Notes under the pieces: model-generated
Database searches by the model: none
What the model saw: only the letters and a program-made list of their open reading frames with translations
Told to the model about the DNA's origin: nothing
Program-made: the position numbers and the translations under genes
In this document: piece after piece, positions 27,658-36,042 of the stretch
How the letters are laid out: the number at the start of each line of letters is the position of its first letter
Numbering within the stretch: position 1 is the stretch's first letter
DNA from: an uncultured Eubacteriales bacterium
GTDB lineage: Bacteria; Bacillota; Clostridia; Oscillospirales; Acutalibacteraceae
Length of the DNA: 64,000 bases
Reading direction: 5' to 3'
Assembly: GCA_934476085.1 (NCBI GenBank)
Contig: CAKSNE010000009.1
Span: 6,182-70,181, forward strand

Positions 27658-28200
27658 TTATTTTACTATTTTAGTAAGTTTAGCAAGATCAATTTTTACA
27701 AAAAGATAATATAAAGCGATAATGCTGATTACTGTCATAACGCCTGCTTGAGCTAAACGGGAGTAAATTAGCGGAACAAGCGGGTACCAACGCTCAATGT
27801 AAACCATTGTAAAGGTTGTAATACCAACCGAGCATACAAGTTGACTTGTAACAATAGCTATAATAATACGGGTTAAATTAATCTTTTTATAAAAGAATAA
27901 TCCAAGAATTACGCCTGATAAAACTCCCGATAGACAAATTCCTATGCTAAAGCCGTTTGTAGGTTGGAACAAATACTGAATAAGATCAGACATAAATGCC
28001 ACAGTAGCAGCACCGAAAACGCCGTAACGACGAGCAGCAAGTGCTATTACTATAAAAGTAGGGGACAATTTTATAAAATTAACCCCAAATCTGAATGTTA
28101 GAAAAGTTGAACAAATAATTGCAAGAGCAGTTAATACCGCAAGGGTTGTAACTGTTTCAGTGGCAATAGCCGCTTTTCTTTGTGTTTTTGACAGATTCAT
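27658..28200 (-). CDS. folT: ECF transporter S component for folate (FolT)
   Basis: Membrane substrate-binding subunit (180 residues, about six helices) of an energy-coupling-factor vitamin importer. Segments such as FIKLSPTFIVIALAARRYG and SGVLSGVILGLFFYKK fit the FolT S-component family. Assignment to folate is strongly supported by the tetrahydrofolate riboswitch directly upstream. The start is ATG 28200: a longer open frame would run through the riboswitch, and AGGAGG lies 12 bases before this ATG. The EcfA/EcfT energising module is not in the window and would be shared. Confidence 0.9.
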   Translation of the reverse strand: MNLSKTQRKAAIATETVTTLAVLTALAIICSTFLTFRFGVNFIKLSPTFIVIALAARRYGVFGAATVAFMSDLIQYLFQPTNGFSIGICLSGVLSGVILGLFFYKKINLTRIIIAIVTSQLVCSVGITTFTMVYIERWYPLVPLIYSRLAQAGVMTVISIIALYYLFVKIDLAKLTKIVK

Positions 28201-28210
28201 AAAATTAAAA

Positions 28211-28250
28211 AACCTCCTTTTCCCGTTATACGAAATAAGGAGGCTTTTAC
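28211..28250 (-). terminator. Riboswitch expression platform before folT
   Basis: CCTCCTT (about 28240) pairs with AAGGAGG (28211-28218) and is followed by T6. The 3' arm is itself the folT ribosome site, so the hairpin can terminate transcription and also mask translation initiation. Confidence 0.75.
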
Positions 28251-28261
28251 TCTTCTTATTT

Positions 28262-28357
28262 ACAGCGGGATGCGATTTACATACCGCAAGTAAAACTTTT
28301 CGTTCTTTTGACAACTCCCCGTTCAAAAGACACTTAACGCATGTAAATCTACTCTGA
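28262..28357 (-). ncRNA. Tetrahydrofolate (THF) riboswitch
   Basis: On the minus strand the conserved elements appear in order: AGAGTAGAT, GCGTTAAGTGT, a GGGGAGTTGTC loop, GCGG, then GCATCCCGCTG closing the aptamer. The THF aptamer consensus has the same AGAGUAGAU...GCGUUAAGUG...GCAUCCCGCU pattern and length (about 95 nt). It lies directly upstream of folT. Confidence 0.93.
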
Positions 28358-28370
28358 ATTTGATTAAAAT

Positions 28371-28402
28371 AAAACCGCTAAAACATAATGTTTTAGCGGT
28401 TT
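28371..28402 (-). terminator. Terminator of tRNA-Lys
   Basis: A long perfect stem, AAAACCGCTAAAAC with GTTTTAGCGGTTTT, lies immediately after the tRNA 3' end on the minus strand. Confidence 0.85.
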
Positions 28403-28478
28403 TGGTGAGCTATCGGGGATTTGAACCCCGGACACCCTGATTAAAAGTCAGGTGCTCTGCCAACTGAGCTAATAACTC
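28403..28478 (-). tRNA. tRNA-Lys (anticodon TTT)
   Basis: On the minus strand GAGTTAT pairs with ATAGCTC, the D-arm is AGCTCAGTTGGCAGAGC, the anticodon loop is CTTTTAA and the T-loop TTCAAAT. CCA is encoded. Confidence 0.97.
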
Positions 28479-28549
28479 GTGCAACATTGACTATTATAGC
28501 AGAAGTGGGGTGGCTTGTCAACACTTTTTTTTGAAAAATTCAATTTTTT

Positions 28550-28885
28550 TTAAAAACAGTTAAGTTTTATAAAAAAACCAAGAATATCAATACTTTTTTG
28601 TGTATTATCTTTGATGATTTTTAACTTAAAAAGTTGTTCGCCGATTTCTTTATCAAAAACACATATTTTGCAACCTTCATCAAGAGCATTGCTCATAGTT
28701 TGCCTTACAAGACCATCGGCAATAGACAAGTCATCAGAATTGATTTTTTTCAAAACAAGACTTTCATTTTCATATTTATATTCAACAATGCCCAAAATTT
28801 TATCTTTATCGGTGCAAATATAAGCGTTATCAGTTATATTATTATTCTCTTTAAAAGAATTATCCGCTTTTTTAATAGAAATCAT
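28550..28885 (-). CDS. Small GNAT-like protein coupled to rluB
   Basis: An 111-residue protein. Its first half (NAYICTDKDKILGIVEYKYENESLVLKKI) resembles the beta-strand region of a minimal GNAT acyltransferase, and LVRQTMSNALDEGCKICVF is like the acyl-CoA-binding helix, but a clear RxxGxG/A loop is missing. It may therefore be inactive or only GNAT-shaped. It is the last gene of the leftward housekeeping run and overlaps the rluB stop by 4 bases (ATGA), so translation is coupled. Function unknown. Confidence 0.6.
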   Translation of the reverse strand: MISIKKADNSFKENNNITDNAYICTDKDKILGIVEYKYENESLVLKKINSDDLSIADGLVRQTMSNALDEGCKICVFDKEIGEQLFKLKIIKDNTQKSIDILGFFIKLNCF

Positions 28886-29661
28886 TTTCTTTTCCTCTTT
28901 TTATTGTTGTTGCCGCTTGTTGCTGTTTTTGAACGCTTTGCCTCTGAATAAAGCGAGCGAACTTCTTGTTCTTTTAAATCACGCCATTTGCCTTGTGGCA
29001 ACATTCCGAGTCTTATTTCGCCAATGCTGATTCTTTTTAATCTTATAAGTTCAATGCCGAGTGACTCGCACATTCTTCTGATTTGTCTGTTTTTGCCCTC
29101 GAAAATTGTTATCATAAGTACAACTCGGTTTTCTTCTTGCAATGCAACCGATACTTCGGCAGGGGCGGTAACATAACCATCATCAAGTTTCACACCGTTT
29201 ATGAGTGCGTTTAACATTTCATCTGTAACAGGCGGTCTTACTGTAACACGATAAGTTTTCGGAACATGGGTTTTAGGGTGCATCATCATATTTGCAAATT
29301 CGCCGTCGTTAGTAAGCAAAAGCAAGCCTTCTGAATTTTTATCTAGTCTGCCGACGGGGTAAACACGCTCATCAATATCTTTTGTAAGCATTGTTATACA
29401 CTTTCTGTCAAATTCATCAGACATTGTTGTAACAAATCCACGCGGTTTATGAAGCATAATATAGTGTTTTTCTTTATTTCGCTTAATTAATTTTCCCTGA
29501 ACCGTTACTTTATCTTTATAAGGATTGATTTTATCGCCTAATTTAGCTAGTGAGCCGTTTACCTTAACCTTGCCCGATAAAATCATTTCTTCTGCTTTTC
29601 TTCTTGAACAAACTCCGCATTCAGACATGAATTTTTGAAGTCTTAACTCTTTGCTTTCCAA
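28882..29661 (-). CDS. rluB: 23S rRNA pseudouridine synthase (RluB/RsuA family)
   Basis: Converts a specific uridine to pseudouridine in large-subunit rRNA (U2605 in E. coli RluB) or, less likely, in 16S rRNA. An N-terminal S4 RNA-binding domain (about 5-60; RLQKFMSECGVCSRRKAE) precedes the catalytic domain with the aspartate in GRLDKNSEGLLLLTNDG (about 105) and the C-terminal FEGKNRQIRRMCESLG motif. A basic tail ends the 259-residue protein. In Firmicutes rluB is typically beside scpAB, as here. Confidence 0.93.
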   Translation of the reverse strand: MESKELRLQKFMSECGVCSRRKAEEMILSGKVKVNGSLAKLGDKINPYKDKVTVQGKLIKRNKEKHYIMLHKPRGFVTTMSDEFDRKCITMLTKDIDERVYPVGRLDKNSEGLLLLTNDGEFANMMMHPKTHVPKTYRVTVRPPVTDEMLNALINGVKLDDGYVTAPAEVSVALQEENRVVLMITIFEGKNRQIRRMCESLGIELIRLKRISIGEIRLGMLPQGKWRDLKEQEVRSLYSEAKRSKTATSGNNNKKRKRK

Positions 29662-29676
29662 ATTTTAACCTCTTTC

Positions 29677-30798
29677 TTACTTTATGCTTAGCATTAAAGC
29701 CATTATTTTTAAAATAGAAATTTCGTTTTGTTTAGTTTTTGTCTTTTTAACGCTTATATTTTCAAGCGATTTTATATTAGCGGTTGCAATAACCGATTTA
29801 TTGTAAATGTATTCGATATATCCGACTGTATCACCTTTTTTTATCGGCGGATATAAAAATTTCGGCAGATAAATTTTAGTTTTAATGTAACTGTATAATC
29901 CGTCATAAAAATAAATTGATTTTTCTTCAGATTCAACCTTTATTTCACGGTATTGTTTTCCTGCAATTTTTATGTATTTATTAACTTTAGGCAACGATAC
30001 TTGCTGATACTGTTTAAATCCAAAATCATAAAGCGATTTATGATCGTTCCAATCATCGCCCGCTTTAAGCGTTACCGCAATAAGTCTTACGCCGTTGCGT
30101 TTGCAACTTGAAACCAAACATCTGCCTGCTTTTTTAGTAAAGCCTGTTTTAATACCTTCAGCACCGTCTAATACAGATAACAATCTGTTGTGATTATAAT
30201 AAGTTCTAAAACTTTCGCCGTTATTATAAACCGCTTTGTATTTTTTAGTGCCTACAATTTTGCTGAAAAGTTCGTTTTGCATAGCACAACCGCCGAGTTT
30301 CGCCATATCAAAAGCAGTTGAATAATGATTTTCGTCATCAAGTCCGTTTGGCGTAACAAAGCTTGTGTTTTTAAGCCCTATCTCTTTAGCTTTTTTATTC
30401 ATTAATACAGCAAAACTTTTAGCACTGCCAGAAATACCGACGGCAATGCAAAGGGCTGCGTCATTGCCCGATTCGAGCATAAGCCCATATAAAAGACATC
30501 TGTAAGAAATAATATCGCCAACTTGAACACCAATTGAAGAGCCTTCGACGGCTATCATTTCATCAGTAACCTCGAGTTCTTTATCAAGGTCGCATATTTC
30601 ACAGGCAATAAGTGCAGTCATAATTTTTGTTGTGCTTGCCATTGCCATTTTATTGTTCATATTAGATGAGGCTAAAACCTTTTTTAAAATAGGGTCGTAA
30701 AGACAGTAAGAAACCGCCGAATATGCGTTTGACGTAAGAGAAAAGCAGGACATCAAAACGATAAATGACAATAAAACAGATAATATTTTTTTACTCAA
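29677..30798 (-). CDS. D-alanyl-D-alanine carboxypeptidase (DacF-like, peptidase S11)
   Basis: Secreted or membrane-tethered penicillin-binding protein (373 residues) that removes the terminal D-Ala of peptidoglycan stem peptides. After a signal peptide (about 1-25), the active-site motifs are STTK (MASTTKIMTAL, about 53), SGN (ESGNDAALC, about 113) and KTG (GIKTGFTKKAG, about 218). A C-terminal beta domain follows, and the last 20 residues are hydrophobic and may anchor it. It sits between rluB and gerW in the leftward run. Confidence 0.92.
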   Translation of the reverse strand: MSKKILSVLLSFIVLMSCFSLTSNAYSAVSYCLYDPILKKVLASSNMNNKMAMASTTKIMTALIACEICDLDKELEVTDEMIAVEGSSIGVQVGDIISYRCLLYGLMLESGNDAALCIAVGISGSAKSFAVLMNKKAKEIGLKNTSFVTPNGLDDENHYSTAFDMAKLGGCAMQNELFSKIVGTKKYKAVYNNGESFRTYYNHNRLLSVLDGAEGIKTGFTKKAGRCLVSSCKRNGVRLIAVTLKAGDDWNDHKSLYDFGFKQYQQVSLPKVNKYIKIAGKQYREIKVESEEKSIYFYDGLYSYIKTKIYLPKFLYPPIKKGDTVGYIEYIYNKSVIATANIKSLENISVKKTKTKQNEISILKIMALMLSIK

Positions 30799-30846
30799 AC
30801 CAATTCACCTGCCCATAAATTATATGCGACAGGTGAATTAATAATG

Positions 30847-31260
30847 TTATTCTTCTGTATTTTCTGTTTTTTCTTTGTTGTCTTTATCTTTTTTGAATAA
30901 ACCCGAAATTTTATTAACAACATCGGGAATCATTCCGATAGCCTTTTCGGCTGATGACTCAGTTTCATCAATGCCTAAAATTCTAACATTGCCATCTTGC
31001 AAAACAAGAAAAGCAACAGGAGTAATGGTCATACCGGCACCGCCGCCACCGCCAAATTTTGTGGCAGACTTTTTATTTGGAGAAGAAATTCCGCCAAAAT
31101 CAGAGCCACCGGAAGCAAAACCGTAAGAAACCTTTGAAACAGGAATACAAGTTACATTTTCTGATAAAACAATCGGGTCACCGATAATTGTATCGGCAGA
31201 CGCCATAGCTTTAATTTTGTCCATAGTAACGCCCATAATATCTTTAATATTTTCGCTCAT
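30847..31260 (-). CDS. ytfJ: GerW-family sporulation protein (YtfJ)
   Basis: A 137-residue protein with the GerW/YtfJ core: SADTIIGDPIVLSENVTCIPVSKVSYGFASGG (about 18-50), a glycine-rich KFGGGGGAGMTITPVAFLV loop and a charged, lysine/glutamate-rich tail. YtfJ in Bacillus is a spore protein needed for germination, though homologues occur in non-spore-formers. It is cotranscribed with the DUF2953 gene, scpB, scpA and the M50 protease, the same order seen in other Clostridia. Confidence 0.9.
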   Translation of the reverse strand: MSENIKDIMGVTMDKIKAMASADTIIGDPIVLSENVTCIPVSKVSYGFASGGSDFGGISSPNKKSATKFGGGGGAGMTITPVAFLVLQDGNVRILGIDETESSAEKAIGMIPDVVNKISGLFKKDKDNKEKTENTEE

Positions 31261-31278
31261 ATAAAAAACTTCCTCTCT

Positions 31279-31905
31279 TTAATCAAATTTAGATTTGAAT
31301 TTTAAAAATTCTCTTAAAATTTTAAATGAATGAGTAAGACAATGAACAACTCTGATTTTTATTTGTGTTTTCACAAAAATTTCAGGTTTGTTCGATGTAT
31401 AATCCACAAAAACATTTGAATCTATGTTTTTGCAATTTGTTTTTTCAGAAACAAGTTCAACGGCAGGGTAGTAAACCGCACAAAACTTTCCGTAATCAAT
31501 GGCTAATTTTGCTGCGTCATCGCCTGTCATTTTGATTTTGACTATCAAAGGATTTATCTTAACCTTTGATGAAAAACTGTTTAAAACAGTAAAAACAGGC
31601 TTTAAAAAATCAATGACTTCTAAATAAGAAAGATAAAAACCTTTTTTCTTTATTTTATCCATTAATTTATTGCTTTTTTTAGGTTTTTTATCTTTCGATT
31701 TTTTCTTATCAGCCGTCTTTTTTTCTGCTTTTTTAAGCTTTTTAGTTTTTTTCTCTTTATTAAACAAACTTTTTGGAATTTTAAATATTCCAAAATAAAA
31801 ACTTAAATCGAAATCATCCTGATAAGTAATTTTTATACGAATGTTTGTAAAAAGAATAAGTAAAACAAGCGCTAAAATAACTAGCAAAATATAAACAAAA
31901 ATCAC
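31279..31905 (-). CDS. DUF2953 domain protein
   Basis: A 208-residue protein with a single N-terminal transmembrane helix (about 2-20), a strongly basic stretch (KKEKKTKKLKKAEKKTADKK, about 50-70) and a DUF2953 C-terminal domain (about 90-205). DUF2953 genes (Bacillus ytfI) pair with ytfJ/gerW, and here it is 18 bases upstream of gerW. Function is not established; involvement in spore or envelope biology follows only from the pairing. Confidence 0.8.
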   Translation of the reverse strand: MIFVYILLVILALVLLILFTNIRIKITYQDDFDLSFYFGIFKIPKSLFNKEKKTKKLKKAEKKTADKKKSKDKKPKKSNKLMDKIKKKGFYLSYLEVIDFLKPVFTVLNSFSSKVKINPLIVKIKMTGDDAAKLAIDYGKFCAVYYPAVELVSEKTNCKNIDSNVFVDYTSNKPEIFVKTQIKIRVVHCLTHSFKILREFLKFKSKFD

Positions 31906-31909
31906 TTTT

Positions 31910-32470
31910 TTATACCTCTATTGGTACTTCGGTGTTTACTTCTTCATCTTCGTTTTCTTCATCGTGTGGCAACGGTGGTAAATCACCGAGTGAACGCATA
32001 GAAAAACAACGAAGAAAATTATCGGTTGTGCCATAAACAAGCGGTCTACCGGGCAATTCAAGTCTGCCTTTTTCTTCAATCAAACCCTTCTCACAAAGTG
32101 AGTAAACAACACCCGAGCAGTCAACACCACGAACTTGTTCAATTACGCTTTTTGTAACAGGCTGATTATAAGCAATAACAGCCAAAACTTCAAATGCCGC
32201 TTGTGATAGTGGGGCATTACGCTTTAATTCAAGAATTTTTCTGACATAGTCAAAATAATCTGCTCTTGAACAAAGTTGAAGTTTGTTATCTAATTTTATA
32301 AGCTTAAAACCTGCCTTGCGTTCTTCATAAGACTCTGCCAATTTATCGGCAAGTGCAATTATAACGCTTTCATCAAGCTCCATAACTTCAGCCAATCTCT
32401 CAATTTCAACAGGTTCACCACAGGCAAACAAAAGCGATTCTAATATATTCAAATTATTTTTTTCGTCCAT
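31910..32470 (-). CDS. scpB: Segregation and condensation protein B
   Basis: Kleisin-associated subunit of the SMC-ScpAB condensin, which organises and separates replicated chromosomes. It has 186 residues with two winged-helix domains: an N-terminal LESLLFACGEPVEIERLAEV and a central APLSQAAFEVLAVIAYNQPVTKSVIEQVRGVD motif. An acidic tail ends it. The start is 3 bases after the scpA stop, so the two are cotranslated. Confidence 0.95.
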   Translation of the reverse strand: MDEKNNLNILESLLFACGEPVEIERLAEVMELDESVIIALADKLAESYEERKAGFKLIKLDNKLQLCSRADYFDYVRKILELKRNAPLSQAAFEVLAVIAYNQPVTKSVIEQVRGVDCSGVVYSLCEKGLIEEKGRLELPGRPLVYGTTDNFLRCFSMRSLGDLPPLPHDEENEDEEVNTEVPIEV

Positions 32471-32473
32471 TGT

Positions 32474-33178
32474 TCACCCAACCTTATCCATAGTAATAAC
32501 AGTTTCGCCGTCTTTTTCATCGGCTTTAATACGCTTGTCCTTTAAAAGTTCAAGCACCGCCAAAAATGTCGCAACAACATCAGAACGGCTTTCTGATTTA
32601 GCAAAGAGCGATTTAAAAGTAACTTTGCTTTTTTTCTTTAAATTGCGAAGAACAAGCACAATTTTACTTGAAACCGAAACGATTTTTTTCTGCACAATTC
32701 CGTTAAATGCTTCAACAGGCGGCGGAAGTTTGCGTAAACCTCTGCCTACTGCGTCTGCGTAATATTTAAGTAAAATTTCTTTTTCGTGAATTCTTTTATA
32801 AGACTTATCAATATCAATAGTAACGGGATTTCTAACCGCAGTTTTAAAGCCTTCGGTGTTTTCGGCTAATTTCATAGCCATTGCTTTACAAAGTTGATAC
32901 TCAATAAGTTCTCCTGTGAGTTCTGCTTTTAATTCTTCAGCTTCTTCTGATTTTGGTAAAAGCGAAAAAGTTTTTAAATAAACAAGCCTTGCCGCCATCT
33001 CTAAAAATTCGCTGGCAACGTCCATATCATATTCTTTAAATCGGTTAATCTGTTCTACATATTGGTCAACCAAAATAGAAATTTGAATATCTTTAATGTC
33101 TAACTTGTTTTTCGCAATAAGGTGCAAAAGCAGGTCAAGCGGACCTTCAAAATCTTTTGCAGTAAACTTTAATTCCAT
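32474..33178 (-). CDS. scpA: Segregation and condensation protein A
   Basis: Kleisin subunit of condensin (234 residues) bridging the SMC heads. The N-terminal motif FEGPLDLLLHLIAKNKLDIKDI (about 10-32) and AARLVYLKTFSLLP (about 67-80) are diagnostic; a C-terminal winged helix (about 170-232) binds the SMC head. The start codon overlaps the stop of the M50 protease gene by one base. Confidence 0.95.
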   Translation of the reverse strand: MELKFTAKDFEGPLDLLLHLIAKNKLDIKDIQISILVDQYVEQINRFKEYDMDVASEFLEMAARLVYLKTFSLLPKSEEAEELKAELTGELIEYQLCKAMAMKLAENTEGFKTAVRNPVTIDIDKSYKRIHEKEILLKYYADAVGRGLRKLPPPVEAFNGIVQKKIVSVSSKIVLVLRNLKKKSKVTFKSLFAKSESRSDVVATFLAVLELLKDKRIKADEKDGETVITMDKVG

Positions 33179-33906
33179 TAATTCATACCTCCGAAAGGAA
33201 GTGAAATTAACCAGAAAAGTCCGTTATAAACGGCATTCATCAAAGTGTTTAGCGGACCGCTTAAAAATCCGAGCCATAAAAGTGCTAAAACAACTATAAA
33301 AATAACCTGTTCATACTGCATTATTTTATAATAAATTCTATCAGGTAAGAAATAACCTAAAATTCTTGAACCGTCAAAAGGCGGAATCGGTATAAGGTTA
33401 AAAATTGCAAGCGAAACGCTGATTTCAGCGGTTGTGCTTAGTACAAACATAATAATGGTTAAAATATGATAAATTATTGTTTGGTTATAAAAATCGTTAA
33501 TGTGATTAGTAAAGTAAGGAAAATAAACGAATTTTGCAAAAACTACATTCAAAAATATAAATATAATTCCGACAAAAAGGTTCATAAGCGGACCGGCAAC
33601 CGCAGTGATAGCCATATCTCTTTTGCGGTTTTTAAAATTCATCATATTAACAGGCACAGGTTTTGCATAACCAACGCCGATTAAAAGTATCATTATAGTT
33701 CCCAAAAAATCAAGATGTTTTAAAGGGTTTAAAGTAAGTCTGCCTTGGTATTTAGCGGTGTCATCGCCGAGTTTATGAGCCGCAAAAGCATGAGCAAACT
33801 CATGAGATGGTAAACATATTAAAAGTAAAACCGCAGATGTTAAAATAATAGCGATAAGCGAGTAAACATCAGCGTTTCTAACAGCAGTAATTAATTCTTG
33901 AAACAT
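33178..33906 (-). CDS. Site-2 protease family membrane metalloprotease (M50)
   Basis: Polytopic protein of 242 residues with the zinc-binding motif HEFAHAF (about 31-37) in a membrane helix and the third-ligand motif NLIPIPPFDGSR (about 170-181). This short, domain-free M50 type is found next to scpA throughout Firmicutes; its substrate is unknown, unlike RseP or SpoIVFB. First gene of the leftward run down to 28550; the start has AAGGAG upstream. Confidence 0.9.
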   Translation of the reverse strand: MFQELITAVRNADVYSLIAIILTSAVLLLICLPSHEFAHAFAAHKLGDDTAKYQGRLTLNPLKHLDFLGTIMILLIGVGYAKPVPVNMMNFKNRKRDMAITAVAGPLMNLFVGIIFIFLNVVFAKFVYFPYFTNHINDFYNQTIIYHILTIIMFVLSTTAEISVSLAIFNLIPIPPFDGSRILGYFLPDRIYYKIMQYEQVIFIVVLALLWLGFLSGPLNTLMNAVYNGLFWLISLPFGGMN

Positions 33907-33990
33907 TATTTCAACTCCTTAAAAGAATTATACTATATACATTATAAAAAAGCAAGAAAAAAGTACTAATAATCTTTATGTAATAAAAAG

Positions 33991-34019
33991 TTGAAAAACA
34001 AATTATTTTCTGTTATAAT
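33991..34019 (+). promoter_or_regulatory. Promoter of the thyX operon
   Basis: TTGAAA (33991-33996), a 17-bp spacer and TATAAT (34014-34019) lie 37 bp before thyX. Confidence 0.7.
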
Positions 34020-34056
34020 ATAGAATACATAATTATGTTTTAAGGAGAAAAATCGA

Positions 34057-34815
34057 ATGAAAGTTTCGTTGATTGCATATACGCCAAACCCTGAAAAAAC
34101 CGTTGCCGCAGCAGCTAAAATGTGCTATGCTGCCGCTGATGTTGATACAGTAATGGAAGGACTTACAGATGAAAAAGTGGCTAATTTTGTTGATATGTTA
34201 GCCGAAATCGGTCACGAAAGTCCGATTGAACACGCAAGTTTTACTTTTGCAATTGAGGGAGTTTCAAGAGCACTTTTGGCTCAAATTACAAGACACAGAA
34301 TTGCTTCTTACTCGGTTCAAAGTCAACGTTATGTTGCCGAGAAAAATTTTGAATATGTTATTCCGCCTGAAATTGAAAAAGATGAAACCGCTAAAGAGAT
34401 TTTCTTAAATAGTATGGCAAAAGCCCATGAAGATTATTTGAAAATTTCGGAAGTTTTAAGTGAAAAATATGTAAAAGAGTTTTTGAGTAGCGGTATGGAA
34501 GAAAAAGAGGCAAAAAGAAAGGCTCAAAAAAAGGCTATTGAAGACGCTCGTTTTGTTTTGCCGAATGCTTGTGATACAAAAATGGTTGCTACTTTTAATG
34601 CAAGAAGCTTGCAAAATTTCTTTAAACACCGTTGTTGCAACAGAGCACAGTGGGAAATTAGAGAGCTTGCTTGTGAAATGCTTAAACTTGTAAAAGAAGT
34701 CGCTCCTAATTTGTTTAAAAAATCAGGCCCGCCTTGCGTTTACGGCAAATGTCCTGAAGGTAAAATGTCCTGCGGAAAAATGGCGGAAGTTAAAGAAAAA
34801 TTTACTTCAATGTAA
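34057..34815 (+). CDS. thyX: Flavin-dependent thymidylate synthase
   Basis: Makes dTMP from dUMP with methylene-tetrahydrofolate, FAD and NADPH. The 252-residue protein contains the ThyX signature RHRxxSxxxxSxR as RHRIASYSVQSQR (about 80) and the partner segment CCNRAQWEIRELACEML (about 193-208). ThyX frees tetrahydrofolate rather than dihydrofolate, so the cell needs less DHFR; the FolT importer and 5-formyl-THF cyclo-ligase nearby fit a folate-salvaging lifestyle. It leads an operon with tmk. AAGGAG precedes the ATG. Confidence 0.96.
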   Translation: MKVSLIAYTPNPEKTVAAAAKMCYAAADVDTVMEGLTDEKVANFVDMLAEIGHESPIEHASFTFAIEGVSRALLAQITRHRIASYSVQSQRYVAEKNFEYVIPPEIEKDETAKEIFLNSMAKAHEDYLKISEVLSEKYVKEFLSSGMEEKEAKRKAQKKAIEDARFVLPNACDTKMVATFNARSLQNFFKHRCCNRAQWEIRELACEMLKLVKEVAPNLFKKSGPPCVYGKCPEGKMSCGKMAEVKEKFTSM

Positions 34816-34822
34816 AGGATAT

Positions 34823-35497
34823 ATGTCAATAATGGGAAAACTAATTGTTATTGAGGGATTAGACGGAAGCGGAAAATCTACTCAAATTGAAATTATAAAA
34901 GAATATTTGACTGAAAACGGCAAAAAGTTTAAACAAATAAAATTACCTGATTATGAAGATCCATCAAGTACACTTGTCAGAATGTACTTAAAAGGCGATT
35001 TTGGCGATAAACCTGATGATGTAAATGCTTTTGCGGCGTCATCGTTTTATGCGGTTGACAGATATGCTAATTTCAAACGCCATTGGAAAAGCGAATATGA
35101 AGATGATTATATAATTCTCGCCGATAGATACACTACTTCAAATTGTGTTCATCAATGTTCAAAGTTGCCACAAGAACAATGGGACAGTTATATTGAGTGG
35201 CTTTATAATTATGAGTTTGAAATGCTCGGTATTCCAAAGCCTGATTTGGTAGTCTTTCTTGATATGGATCCGAAAATTTCGCAAAAATTGATGAGTAGCC
35301 GTTATCATGGCGATGAAAATAAAAAGGATATTCACGAAAAAGATACTTCTTATTTAGAAAAATGCAGAAAAGCCGCTTTTTATTCGGCAGAAAAACTTGA
35401 TTGGAAAGTTGTAAAATGCTATGACGGCGACAGCCCGTTGCCGATTAACCAAATAGCAAAAACTATTGAATCTTATGTAGACAAGGTGATTAAGTAA
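34823..35497 (+). CDS. tmk: Thymidylate kinase
   Basis: Phosphorylates dTMP to dTDP, the step after ThyX; the two genes are 7 bases apart. A P-loop GLDGSGKST (about 12-20), the DR motif ILADRYTTSN and a LID-like arginine-bearing region around SRYHGDENKKDIHE are visible in 224 residues. The sequence is divergent from the E. coli type but has normal length. The first ATG (34823) is favoured by AAAGG; a second ATG at 34832 is possible. Its stop overlaps the next start by one base. Confidence 0.9.
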   Translation: MSIMGKLIVIEGLDGSGKSTQIEIIKEYLTENGKKFKQIKLPDYEDPSSTLVRMYLKGDFGDKPDDVNAFAASSFYAVDRYANFKRHWKSEYEDDYIILADRYTTSNCVHQCSKLPQEQWDSYIEWLYNYEFEMLGIPKPDLVVFLDMDPKISQKLMSSRYHGDENKKDIHEKDTSYLEKCRKAAFYSAEKLDWKVVKCYDGDSPLPINQIAKTIESYVDKVIK

Positions 35498-36042
35498 TGA
35501 TTTATGTATTTTTAGCAGAAGGCTTTGAAGAAATCGAAGCACTTGCAACAGTTGATTTTTTAAGAAGATGTTATATTGAAGTTGTTACAGTAGGCGTAGG
35601 CTCAAAAGAGGTTACAGGTGCTCATAATATAACAGTTCAAGCTGATACTGTTGAATCATTAATTGAAAAAAGTGACAAATTGCAAGGTATTGTTTTGCCG
35701 GGCGGTATGCCGGGAACACTTAATTTACAAAAATCCGACCTTGTAAATGAGCTTTTGGATTATTCAGTAGAAAAAGGTCTTGTAATCGGTGCTATATGTG
35801 CCACTCCGTCAATTCTAGGCGAAAAAGGTTTATTAAAAGGTAAAAAGGCAACTTGTTTTCCAGGTTTTGAAGACAAACTTTTTGGTGCTGAAGTTACAGG
35901 AGAGTATGTTGAAGTTGACGGCAATATTGTAACAGGTAAGGGTGCAGGTGCTACTATTGATTTTGCAAGAAAAATTGCAGAAAAATTTGTAGGTGCTGAA
36001 AAGGCTTTAGAAGTTAAACAATCAATGCAATGCAAGATGTAA
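35497..36042 (+). CDS. DJ-1/PfpI family protein (YajL-like)
   Basis: A 181-residue alpha/beta protein of the DJ-1 family, with the nucleophile-elbow cysteine in GAICATPSILG (about 101), LAEGFEEIEALATVDFLRR at the N-terminus, and VLPGGMPGTLNL. Family members act as deglycases, chaperones or redox sensors; the specific role is unclear. It overlaps tmk by one base and the following cyclo-ligase gene by 13 bases, so it is translated as part of this operon. Confidence 0.9.
   Translation: MIYVFLAEGFEEIEALATVDFLRRCYIEVVTVGVGSKEVTGAHNITVQADTVESLIEKSDKLQGIVLPGGMPGTLNLQKSDLVNELLDYSVEKGLVIGAICATPSILGEKGLLKGKKATCFPGFEDKLFGAEVTGEYVEVDGNIVTGKGAGATIDFARKIAEKFVGAEKALEVKQSMQCKM

Noticed and set aside
28201..28326. 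Upstream extension of folT into the leader
   Set aside because: It would translate the THF riboswitch and its terminator; the proper ribosome site is next to ATG 28200.
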